NCBI GenBank assembly: GCA_900540045.1
Contig: UQEF01000077.1
Location: 1-14,228, forward strand
From: an uncultured Eubacteriales bacterium
Lineage (GTDB): Bacteria > Bacillota > Clostridia > Christensenellales > Aristaeellaceae
Length of the DNA: 14,228 nt
Direction: 5' to 3'
The notes below the pieces were generated by a model that was not told the DNA's origin, searched no databases, and saw only the letters and a program-made list of their open reading frames with translations. Positions 6,378 through 13,900 of this stretch are shown in pieces (position 1 is the stretch's first letter; each line of letters opens with the position of its first letter). A program made the translations under genes and the position numbers.

Positions 6378-7391
6378 ATGAAGAAAACGGCATGTCTGGC
6401 GCTGCTGATGGCCGCCGCGCTGGTGCTGGGCGGCTGCGCCGTGAGCGCCGAACCCGCCCCCGCTCCCGCTCCCGAAGGCGCGACGGCCCGCGCGCAGGTG
6501 GACTGGCCCAAAGAGCGCCTGGAAACGGACGAAAACGGCGTGCCCGTGCTGGATGTGTACGTGGCGGCCGACGAGCAGGTGGAGCGCGTGGACGTGGAAA
6601 CCTACGTCGAGGGCGTGCTCGCGGGCGAGATGAAAAACGACTGGCCGCTGGAGGCGCTCAAGGCGCAGGCGATCCTCGCGCGCACGTTCGTGCTCAAATT
6701 CCTTGCCGACAAGCAGAGCAAGTACGAGGGCGCGGACATCTCCACCGACATTGAGGAGGCGCAGGCCTACGACGCCTCCGCCGTCAACGACCGCATCCGG
6801 CAGGCCGTGAGCGAGACGGAGGGGCTGGTCCTCAGCGCCGGGGGCGAGCTGCCCTACGCCTGGTTTCACGCGCACAGCGGCGGCCTGACGGCGCTGGCCC
6901 GCGAGGGGCTGGGCTGGGACAAGGACGAGCCGCCCTACACGCAGATCGTGCCCGGCAACGAGCCGGAGAGCGCGGCGGGGGAGAAGGACGCGCAGATGCT
7001 CAGGGAGGCGCAGCACTGGCAGGCGGCCTTCCCGTATGAGGAGGTCGAGGCGGCCTGCGAGACGCTGGGCGTGGACGTGACGCTCACGGACGGAGCGAAG
7101 CTGACCATCGAGGAGCGCGGCGACAGCGGCCGCGCGGTGAGCCTTGGCCTGAACGGGCAGAGCGTGGACGCGTCGGACCTTCGCATCGCGCTCGGGTCCA
7201 CGAAGATGCGCTCAACCCTCATCACCAGCCTGCGCGCCCAGGAGGGCAAGCTCGTGATGGCCGGCACGGGCTATGGCCATGGCGTGGGCATGAGCCAGTG
7301 GGGCGCCTATGGCATGGCGCAGGCGGGCAGCACGGCGGAGGAGATCGTGACGTATTACTTTAAGGATGTAAGCATTGAAAAATTGTGGTGA
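6378..7391 (+). CDS. SpoIID/LytB-domain lipoprotein
   Basis: The 337-residue protein starts with a lipoprotein signal, MKKTACLALLMAAALVLGGC, so Cys20 is the predicted lipidated residue. A Pro/Ala-rich linker follows. The SpoIID domain begins at YVEGVLAGEMKNDWPLEALK (about residues 76-95), where Glu84 is in the position of the catalytic Glu of SpoIID lytic transglycosylases. It continues through QAILARTF, AWFHAHSGG and the C-terminal GYGHGVGMSQWGAYGMAQAG. SpoIID degrades septal peptidoglycan during forespore engulfment. Canonical SpoIID has an N-terminal membrane helix rather than a lipobox, and clostridial ones have cysteines near the STxxxCQxY region; here the matching STDIEEAQAY has none. 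It may be a SpoIID paralogue rather than the engulfment enzyme itself. Translation is probably controlled by the hairpin at 6335-6370. Confidence 0.85.
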   Translation: MKKTACLALLMAAALVLGGCAVSAEPAPAPAPEGATARAQVDWPKERLETDENGVPVLDVYVAADEQVERVDVETYVEGVLAGEMKNDWPLEALKAQAILARTFVLKFLADKQSKYEGADISTDIEEAQAYDASAVNDRIRQAVSETEGLVLSAGGELPYAWFHAHSGGLTALAREGLGWDKDEPPYTQIVPGNEPESAAGEKDAQMLREAQHWQAAFPYEEVEAACETLGVDVTLTDGAKLTIEERGDSGRAVSLGLNGQSVDASDLRIALGSTKMRSTLITSLRAQEGKLVMAGTGYGHGVGMSQWGAYGMAQAGSTAEEIVTYYFKDVSIEKLW

Positions 7392-7420
7392 CGGCGGGGC
7401 CGGGGGATCAAGAGCGGGGT

Positions 7421-7515
7421 GCAGGGGCCTCAGGCCCCTGCCGGGGTTTGGGGCAGCGCCCCAAAACCTGTGCCGCAGCACAACCCCGCAAGCGTTGCGA
7501 GCGGCCAAAGGCCGC
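7421..7515 (+). repeat. cluster of five consecutive palindromes
   Basis: In order: GCAGGGGCC/GGCCCCTGC with loop TCA (7421-7441); TTTGGGGC/GCCCCAAA with loop AGC (7447-7465); TGTGC/GCACA with loop CGCA (7469-7482); CGCAA/TTGCG with loop GCG (7487-7499); GCGGCC/GGCCGC with loop AAA (7501-7515). CGGGGTT (7442-7448) also pairs with AACCCCG (7482-7488) around the second and third hairpins, giving a three-way junction. No reading frame is evident. The cluster lies just after the SpoIID-like gene and before its terminator. Confidence 0.65.
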
Positions 7516-7563
7516 AAGAAACGCGGCTCATTCCACCCGCATCGTTTTTGCACCAGCCATCCG

Positions 7564-7603
7564 GGGCCACAGGGGCGTCATCCCCCCTGCGGCCCATTTT
7601 TTT
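7564..7603 (+). terminator. intrinsic terminator before the epimerase gene
   Basis: Bases 7564-7575 pair with 7584-7595 (11 of 12 positions, A-C mismatch at 7569/7590). Seven T residues follow at 7597-7603. It ends the M16/dUTPase/SpoIID transcription unit, so the epimerase gene needs its own promoter between 7604 and 7840. I could not identify a convincing one. Confidence 0.85.
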
Positions 7604-7691
7604 GTCCCGCTTCAGCAGGGTTTCGCCCCCCGCGCGCCGAAATCAGCGGCAGAACCCATGGCTCCCGAAAGGCTGTAAATGCCGTGGGTGG

Positions 7692-7826
7692 TTTGGAGGG
7701 CCCGAAGGCCCTCCAAAGTGAAATCGTATCGCCCGGCTTTGCCGGGCGGGCGGGGAGTTTGCGCCTCTGGGCGCAAACATTTCGTAAGCCTTTGGCGGAA
7801 AAGATCGCCGAAGGCGAGCTTTTTCG
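7692..7826 (+). repeat. dispersed multi-hairpin repeat, copy B (epimerase leader)
   Basis: The first module is an 11-bp hairpin, TTTGGAGGGCC (7692-7702), loop CGAA, right arm 7707-7717, followed by GTGAAATC. The last module, 7794-7826, has AAAAG/CTTTT and TCGCC/GGCGA with loop GAA. Both match copy A at 1747-1779 and 1894-1926. The core differs from copy A: CGCCCGGC/GCCGGGCG with loop TTT (7730-7748) and GTTTGCGCC/GGCGCAAAC (7757-7778). The element ends 27 bases before the epimerase start codon, in the same orientation to its gene as copy A. Confidence 0.7.
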
Positions 7827-7852
7827 ACACGCGACGAAAGGAGCCAATCCCC

Positions 7853-8731
7853 ATGATCTGCATCAATCACGAAGGCGCGCAGCTGCGCGTGGCCGAGCTG
7901 GGCGGCGAGCTGCGGGGCTACCGCGATGCCGCCGGAACCGAATACCTCTGGAGCGGCGACCCCGCCGTGTGGAAGGGCGTATCGCCGGTGCTGTTTCCGG
8001 CCATCGGCGCGCTCAGGGACGGCGGCGCGAGCATCGCGGGCGTGCGCTATCCCGTGCCGCGCCACGGCTTCGCGCGGGAGCTGCCCTTCCGCGTCAGCGA
8101 GCAGGGCGACGACTTCATCACCCTCACCCTCACCGAAACCGCCGAAACCAAACGCCTCTATCCCTTCGACTTCGCCCTGAACGTGACCCACCGCCTGTGC
8201 GCGGACGGCTTTGAAACCCGCTTCACCGTGGAGAACCACACCGGCCGCGACATGCCCTTCCTCATCGGCGGGCATCCGGCCTTCGCCTGTCCCGTGGGCG
8301 GGGAGGGCCGCTTTGAGGACTATGTGCTCCGCTTTGAAAAGCCGGAGGACGGCCATGTGAGCCTGTGCGACCTCGCCACCCACCTGGTTGACCGCACCGC
8401 GCCCGCCCCGCTGGAGGCGGACATGCGCACGCTGCCGCTTCGCCACGCCGACTACGACCGCATCGACACCTTCATCTTCGACGGCCTGAAGAGCCGCTCG
8501 GTGGATCTCGTCCACCGGGAGACGGGGCACGGCATCCGGCTTTCGTTTGACATGCCGGTGCTGGCCGTGTGGACCATGCCGGGCAAGAACGCCCCCTACG
8601 TGTGCCTGGAACCGTGGCAGGGCATGCCCGCCTTCGCGGATGAAACCGGCCGCTTCGAGGACAAGCCCTACCACGTCTCCCTCGGCGTGGGCAGCGCGTT
8701 CACCTGCGGCTATCGCATGCGCATCCTCTGA
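7853..8731 (+). CDS. aldose 1-epimerase family protein (LacX-like)
   Basis: The 292-residue protein has the beta-sandwich signature of the galactose mutarotase/aldose 1-epimerase superfamily. Features include VSPVLFPAIGAL, the HGFAR segment (His71), GGHPAFACP (His141) and CLEPWQGMP with Glu253 as the likely general base. Mutarotases interconvert the alpha and beta anomers of free hexoses in the cytosol. The LFPAIGAL and HPAF features resemble the LacX/YeaD-like branch, whose substrates may be phosphorylated or modified sugars, so the exact substrate is open. AAAGGAG at 7837-7843 supports ATG 7853. It appears monocistronic, with a terminator on each side. Its leader contains copy B of the hairpin repeat. 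Confidence 0.85.
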   Translation: MICINHEGAQLRVAELGGELRGYRDAAGTEYLWSGDPAVWKGVSPVLFPAIGALRDGGASIAGVRYPVPRHGFARELPFRVSEQGDDFITLTLTETAETKRLYPFDFALNVTHRLCADGFETRFTVENHTGRDMPFLIGGHPAFACPVGGEGRFEDYVLRFEKPEDGHVSLCDLATHLVDRTAPAPLEADMRTLPLRHADYDRIDTFIFDGLKSRSVDLVHRETGHGIRLSFDMPVLAVWTMPGKNAPYVCLEPWQGMPAFADETGRFEDKPYHVSLGVGSAFTCGYRMRIL

Positions 8732-8736
8732 CCCCG

Positions 8737-8781
8737 AAAAAAGCGCGGCCCCGGAGAGAAACGCTCTCTCCGGGGCCGCGC
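8737..8781 (-). terminator. strong hairpin terminator for era, shared by convergent genes
   Basis: A perfect 17-bp stem, 8743-8759 with 8765-8781, loop AACGC. On the minus strand it is followed by six T residues (the A-run at 8737-8742), making it a classic terminator 10 bases after the era stop. On the plus strand only CTTTG follows, so it ends epimerase transcription less sharply. Confidence 0.9.
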
Positions 8782-8790
8782 CTTTGCGCG

Positions 8791-9678
8791 TCATTCCTTG
8801 TCCTCATATCCCAGCGTGCGCAGGTCCTCCGGCCGGTTGCGCCAGTCCTCGCGCACCTTGACCCACAGCTGCAAATTCACCCGCATGCCCAGCAGGCCCT
8901 CGATGTCCTGCCGCGCCTCCTGGCCGATGCGCCGAAGCATCGCGCCCTGCTTGCCGATGATGATGCCCTTGTGCGCCGCGCGCTCGCAGTAGATCGTGGC
9001 GTGAATCTCCATCAGGTCGCCGCGGCGCTTCATGGCCAGCATCTCAACGCCCACCCCGTGGGGCACCTCGTCGCGCAGGTGCAGCAGCGCCTTTTCGCGG
9101 ATCAGCTCGGCGCAGATCAGCCGTTCGGGCTGATCGGTCACCGCGTCGGGCGGGAAGTACTGCGGACCTTCGGGCAGATAGCTCACCAGCAGCGCCCTGA
9201 GCTGCGCAAGCCCGTCCCCCGTGCGCGCGCTCACGGGCACGATGTCGTCATACCCCGCGTCCGAAAAGCTCTCCATCAGCGCAAGCAGGCTTTCGCGGGG
9301 CATGAGGTCGATCTTGTTGAGCACCAGCGCCTTTTTCACCTTCTGGCCGCTCATCTCCGCGGCGATGGCGCGGTCCTGCCTGCCCACGGCGGTTGCGTCC
9401 GCCATGACCAGCAGCGCGTCAATGCCGCTGAGCGCGTCGTGCGCGGCCTTGACCATGTATTCGCCCAGGCGGCTGTGCGGGGTGTGCAGGCCCGGCGTGT
9501 CCAGAAATACGATCTGGCTGTGCTCGTCCGTGCACACGCCCATGATGCGGTTGCGCGTGGTCTGGGGGCGGTTGGATACAATGGCGATCTTCTCGCCGAT
9601 CATGGCGTTCATCAGCGTGCTTTTGCCCACGTTGGGCCGGCCCACGATGGCCACAAATCCCGAATGAAAGGCTGGCAT
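8791..9678 (-). CDS. era: GTPase Era
   Basis: The 295-residue protein is a full-length Era, an essential GTPase that binds the 3' end of 16S rRNA during 30S assembly. The GTPase motifs are GRPNVGKS (residues 13-20), the switch-region QTTRNRI near 39-45, DTPG (60-63), NKID (121-124) and SARTGDGL. The C-terminal KH domain contains HKGIIIGKQGAMLRRIG, with the GKQG loop. GAAAGAGG lies 8 bases before the ATG at 9678. The upstream neighbour on the same strand is the ybeY-cdd fusion, an expected Firmicutes neighbour. The 262-base gap to it is unusually long for this operon because it is filled by repeated copies of the cdd 3' end. Confidence 0.97.
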   Translation of the reverse strand: MPAFHSGFVAIVGRPNVGKSTLMNAMIGEKIAIVSNRPQTTRNRIMGVCTDEHSQIVFLDTPGLHTPHSRLGEYMVKAAHDALSGIDALLVMADATAVGRQDRAIAAEMSGQKVKKALVLNKIDLMPRESLLALMESFSDAGYDDIVPVSARTGDGLAQLRALLVSYLPEGPQYFPPDAVTDQPERLICAELIREKALLHLRDEVPHGVGVEMLAMKRRGDLMEIHATIYCERAAHKGIIIGKQGAMLRRIGQEARQDIEGLLGMRVNLQLWVKVREDWRNRPEDLRTLGYEDKE

Positions 9679-9746
9679 GAATCGTCCTCTTTCCGTATCA
9701 GCGGCGGGTCGCGCGGCGGCGCGGGAACGGCGTTGCGCCCGTCCCG

Positions 9747-10020
9747 TACCCCTGCGCCCGCCCCGCGTGTCAGTCCGGCAGGTCCCTGGACCCGAAGCCG
9801 TGGGGGAGCAAGGCGGGCAAAGTGGTTTCGTCTACCCCTGCGCCCGCCCCGCGTGTCAGTCCGGCAGGTCCTTGGGCCCGAAGCCGTGGGGAAGCAAGGC
9901 GGGCAAAGTGGTTTCGTCCACCTCGCCCCCGCCCCGCGTGTCAGTCCGGCAGGTCCTTGGGCCCGAAGCCGTGGGGGAGCAAGGCAGGCAAAGTGGTTTC
10001 GTCCACCTCGCCCTCGCCCC
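9747..10020 (-). repeat. tandem triplication of the cytidine deaminase 3' end
   Basis: A unit of 85-86 bases occurs three times with only a few substitutions. Equivalent points (the complement of the stop codon) lie at 9770-9772, 9856-9858 and 9941-9943. The copy at 9941-10020 is the real end of the ybeY-cdd gene; the two others lie between it and era. On the minus strand every copy keeps an open frame reading VDETTLPALLPHGFG, then PKDLPD or SRDLPD, and the same stop. The period is not a multiple of three, so the extra copies cannot extend the protein by readthrough. They look like recent tandem duplications or a conversion-maintained array. Confidence 0.9.
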
Positions 10021-10834
10021 AGGTGACCAGCACCCGCAGCCCCGGCGCGAACTCGTTGAGCGCCTGGCGGCATGCGCCGCAGGGGTAGGGCGCGGAGCCA
10101 TTTGACGCGATGGCGATGGCGGTGAAGTCCCGCGCGCCCTCGCTCACGGCCTTGAACAGCGCGGTGCGCTCGGCGCAGTTGGTCAGCCCGAAGCTGGCGT
10201 TTTCGATGTTGCAGCCCTGAAACACCCGGCCGTCGGCGCTGAGCAGCGCCGCGCCCACGGCGTAGTGGCTGTAGGGGGAGTAGCTGTTTTCCATGGCCAG
10301 GCGGGCCAGGGCCAAAAGCTCCGCGTCCGTCACAGATGCCGGGCCCTCTCCGCGCGCGATTCCGGCCATGCCAAGGGCCTTTTCTTCCATGGCGCGCATC
10401 TCCTTTTGCTCGTCGGGGTCCATATGGTCGTAGCCCATCAGGTGAAACAGCCCGTGGGCCAACAGGTAGCACAGCTCGCGGCGCGCGCTGTGGCCGTATT
10501 CGGCGGCCTGTTCCAGCGTGCGCGGGTAGGAAATCACGATGTCGCCCAGCAGGCACGCGCCCAGCTCCGGGTCGTACTCGGCGCGCAGCCGCTTCTCACA
10601 GCCGCGCGCGGTTTTGCCCGCCGGGTAGTTCACCGTGGGAAAGCTGAGCACGTCGGTGGCCCGGTCCACGCCGCGCGTGCGCGCGTTCAGGGCGCGGATC
10701 TCCGCGTCGTCCGTCACCACCACATGCGCCGCCAGCGGCAGCGCCACGCCCTCCGCCGCCTGGCAGCACGCCGCTACCAGCGAAAGCGGCGCGCTCTCGG
10801 CCACACGCACACGCTGCTCCCATTCGATCTTCAT
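9941..10834 (-). CDS. YbeY endoribonuclease fused to cytidine deaminase
   Basis: One 297-residue frame carries two normally separate proteins. Residues 1-160 are YbeY, a metallo-endoribonuclease of 16S rRNA maturation and quality control, with TDDAEIRALN, ATDVLSFP and the zinc triad HGLFHLMGYDH (His127, His131, His137). Residues 168-297 are a homotetrameric-type cytidine deaminase, with SPYSHYAVGAAL, CNIENASFGLTNCAERTA (Cys220, Glu222) and PCGACRQ (Cys252, Cys255), and the usual LLPHGFG end. In many Firmicutes the order is phoH-ybeY-dgkA-cdd-era; here dgkA is absent and the flanking genes are joined. A GTG at codon 168 (10331-10333) followed by TDAEL matches the normal start of free cytidine deaminase, with a weak GGAGAGG upstream, so separate initiation is possible. 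The ATG overlaps the upstream stop as ATGA, showing translational coupling. Confidence 0.9.
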   Translation of the reverse strand: MKIEWEQRVRVAESAPLSLVAACCQAAEGVALPLAAHVVVTDDAEIRALNARTRGVDRATDVLSFPTVNYPAGKTARGCEKRLRAEYDPELGACLLGDIVISYPRTLEQAAEYGHSARRELCYLLAHGLFHLMGYDHMDPDEQKEMRAMEEKALGMAGIARGEGPASVTDAELLALARLAMENSYSPYSHYAVGAALLSADGRVFQGCNIENASFGLTNCAERTALFKAVSEGARDFTAIAIASNGSAPYPCGACRQALNEFAPGLRVLVTWGEGEVDETTLPALLPHGFGPKDLPD

Positions 10835-10990
10835 CGCTCCGCCTCCTCTTCGGAAGCGGCGAAGCCGGAGGAGTCGTCCGCCCCGGACGCCTCGTCCGCG
10901 CTCTTGCCGTTCGCCCCGGAAGCGCTCGCCCCGGAAGCCGCAGCCTCAGCGCCCGCCCCGGACGCCTCGCCCGCGCTCCTGCCGGACGCC
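10831..10990 (-). CDS. 3' end of the gene upstream of ybeY, probably phoH (truncated by the junction)
   Basis: Reading the minus strand into ybeY, a frame ends with SSGFAASEEEAER and a TGA that overlaps the ybeY ATG. About 53 residues are visible before the sequence changes at about 10,990. They form an Ala/Ser/Gly-rich tail with repeated ASGA units. No domain is visible. In Clostridia and Bacilli the gene directly upstream of ybeY is usually phoH, an RNA-helicase-like ATPase, so that is the likeliest identity; it rests on gene order alone. The low-complexity tail would be unusual for PhoH. The GC-rich repeated codons are a plausible place for an assembler to join unrelated reads. Confidence 0.45.
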
Positions 10991-13900
10991 CCAGATGTTC
11001 GCGCCGGTGGACGCCATGACCTGATCGGCCTTGGCGGCGGCGTTCGACGTGGCCTTCTCGCTGGCCTTCAGGCCGGCCTGCTCGATCTGCGGGCCGGAGG
11101 CGCCGTCGGTCTTGGAACCGTTCCTGTCGGCCGCGTTCTTGATCGCGGCGGCCAATGCGGCCTGGGCCTTGTCGTAGTCGCTCTTCGCTTTGGCCTGCGT
11201 GGTCTTCGCGCCGGCGAGTTTGGCCTGGGCGGCGACGAGGGCCTGCTTGGCGGCGTCGAGATCCGACTGGGCCTTGTCGACGGCGGACTGGGCGGCCTTG
11301 ACCGCGTCGGTGTCCTTCGCGTCCTTCCGGGCCTGTTCGAGCTTGGCCTTCGCGTCCGTCAACGCCTGTTCGGCGTTCTTCACGTCGGTCTTGGCCTGTT
11401 CGACCTGCTTGGTGGCCTCGTCGCGGGCCGCGGCGGCCTGCTGGTATGCCTGGATCTTCGTGTCGAGATCGCTCTGGGCCGCGGTCAACGCGTCGGTCTT
11501 GGCCCTGAGGTCGGCCAACGCGGCCTCGAGATCCTTGACCTGCCGTTCGGCCTCGTCGCTCTTCGCCTTGGCCTGCGCGTAGGCGTCCTGCTTGGCCTTG
11601 AGGTCGGCCTTGGCGCTCTCCGATGCCTGCTTGGCCTGTTCGGCTTCGCTCTTGGCCTGCTCGTAGTTGGTTTTGGCGGTGGCCAAGGCGTTCTCCGCGT
11701 CGGTCAGGATGTTCACGCGTTCGTCTGCAGTGGTCTTGTCGGCCTGTGCCTTGTCGAGCGCCTGCTGGGCCTGTTCGACCGCGGCCTGGGCGTTCTTGAG
11801 GTTCGTCTGTGCCTGGCCGTTCGCCGTCTTGGCCTCATCGTACGCGGCCTGGGCGGCCTGACGTGCGGTGTCGGCCGTCGAGTAGTCGGCCTGTGCCTGG
11901 CCGTTCGCCGTCTTGGCCTCATCGTACGCGGTCTGGGCCTGCTGGCTCTTGGCGGTCGCGTCGGTGAGGATCTTCGCGGTTTCGGCGGCTTCGGACTTTG
12001 CGGCCTGCTGGGCCTGTTCGGCGGCGGTCTTCGCGTCGGCGGCGCTGGCCTTCGTCTGGTTGGCCTTGTCGAGCGCGGCCTTGGCCTCATCGACCTTCTT
12101 CAACGCGGCATCGTACGTGGACTGGGCGTTGCGGACGCCGTTGACGTAGTTTTCGACCATCGTGCGGTACACGGCCGCGTCATACACGGTGTCGTTCTTG
12201 TTGTAGGAGTTCCATTCGTTGAAGAGCTCCTGCGAGAACCCGTGGCTGTACTTGTTCGCGCCGTAGCCACTGTAGGCCATGCCGGTGGCGGTGTAGTCCG
12301 GGCTGATGATGTTGAGGTAATGGCCGATCTTCTGGTACAGGTCCGGATACTTCAGGCTGATGTCGTACGCGGACAGGCCGGCGAGGTCCGGATAGTCGCC
12401 GGACTTGACGGCCGCGTCGTAGTTGGCCTTCTCGGCCGTGTACCAACCATCGTACGGATCCCAGTCCGAGGTGCCCCATGCGAGGTTCTCGCCGGTGTTC
12501 TCGTACTGGTAGTTGTGGCCGTAGTGGCCGTTGGCGGCGTAGTTGGCCTGGACCATGGCCATGGCCAACGCGGTCTCGGACACCTTCAACGGTTCCAGGC
12601 CGTTCTCCTCGCGCAGCCTGTTGCACTCGTCGATCATGTCGAGGGCCTTCAGCAGGTTGTCGAGGCTGGTCGCGTCGTCCTTCGCTCCGATGTGCGTGTA
12701 CTCGAGGTACTTGGACACGCTGGAGTCGGTCAGATACTTGTACGCCTGCTCCGCGTCGTCCGTCTGGAACCAGCCGGCAGCGCCCTGCGCCTCCTTCTTG
12801 ACGGCCTCGTCGGCGGCCTTCTTGGCGTCCGCGGCGGCCTTGACAGCGGCGTCGTACGCGGACTGCGCGGCATCGGCGTCCTGCGACGCCTTGTCGGCGG
12901 CAGCCTGCGCGTCCGCGGCGTTCTGGTTCGCTTTGGCGAGCTCGCCCTGGGCCTTCTCGTTCGCGGCCTGCGCCTTGTCGAGCGCCTTGTCGGACGTGGC
13001 CTTGTCGTTGGATGCCTTGTCGAAGGCGGCTTGGGTCTTGTCGGCCTTGGCCTTCGCGGAGGCGGCGTCATCGTTCGCCTGGCCGAGTTTCTTCTGCGCC
13101 TGGTCGGCCTTCGACCGGGTCTTGTCGGCGGCGGTCTTCGCGGTCGCGGCGGCCACGGTGGCCTCGGCCTGCGACTTCCGGGCCGCGTCGACAGCCTCGC
13201 CGGCCTTACGGGCGGCGTCCTGCGCCTCCTTGACCTTGGCGGGATCGTTCGCGTCGCCTGCCAGACGGGTGGCCTCGTCGAGCTTCGCCTTCGCCTCGTC
13301 GGCCTTCGACTGGGCCTTGTCGGCGGCCTGCTGGGCCTCGTCGGCCTTGGCCTGCGCCTGGTCGACGGCGGCCTTCTTGTAGGCGGTGTCCTGGTCGAGC
13401 TTGGTCTTGTCGGTGGCATCGACCTTGGCCTGAGCCTCCTGCGCCTCCTTGTCGGCCTTGGCCTTGGCCTTGGCGGCGTCGTCGCGGATGGACTGGCTGT
13501 CGTTCATGGCCTTCTCGAGCCTGTCGGCGTTCTGGGCGGCCTGGTCGGCCTTCGCCTGCGCCTGCTGGAGGTTGTCGTGCGCCTGGTCGAGGCTGTCCTG
13601 CGCCTGCTGGACGCCATTGGTGGCCTGCTGCACGTTCTGGTTCTGGTTGATGGTGTTCTCGACGTTCTGCTGGGCCTGCTGCACGTTCTGCTGGGCCTGG
13701 TCGACCTGCTGCTGTGCCTGGTCCACGCCCTGCTGTGCGTCCTGCACGCCGGTGTTGGCTTGGTCGAGGCTATCCTTGGCGTCGGCGACCTGCTGTTGGG
13801 CTGCGGACACCTGATCCTGCTGCTGCGCGTTCTGTTGGGCGGCTGCCTGGTCGACCGCTTCCTGTGCTTGGGCGACGGCCTGCTGGGCCTGCTCGACCGG

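Noticed and set aside
4665..7016. Long minus-strand open frame opposite the M16, dUTPase and SpoIID genes
   Set aside because: It spans three confidently assigned genes on the other strand and reads as low-information Ala/Leu/Arg/His-rich sequence.
9747..10020. CRISPR-like array
   Set aside because: The repeats are contiguous 85-86-base units with no spacers, and they are copies of a coding 3' end.
12543..13814. Plus-strand open frames rich in Ser, Ala, Cys and Trp
   Set aside because: They mirror the Lys/Ala/Gln codon repeats of the coiled-coil protein on the minus strand, with no signal or domain of their own.
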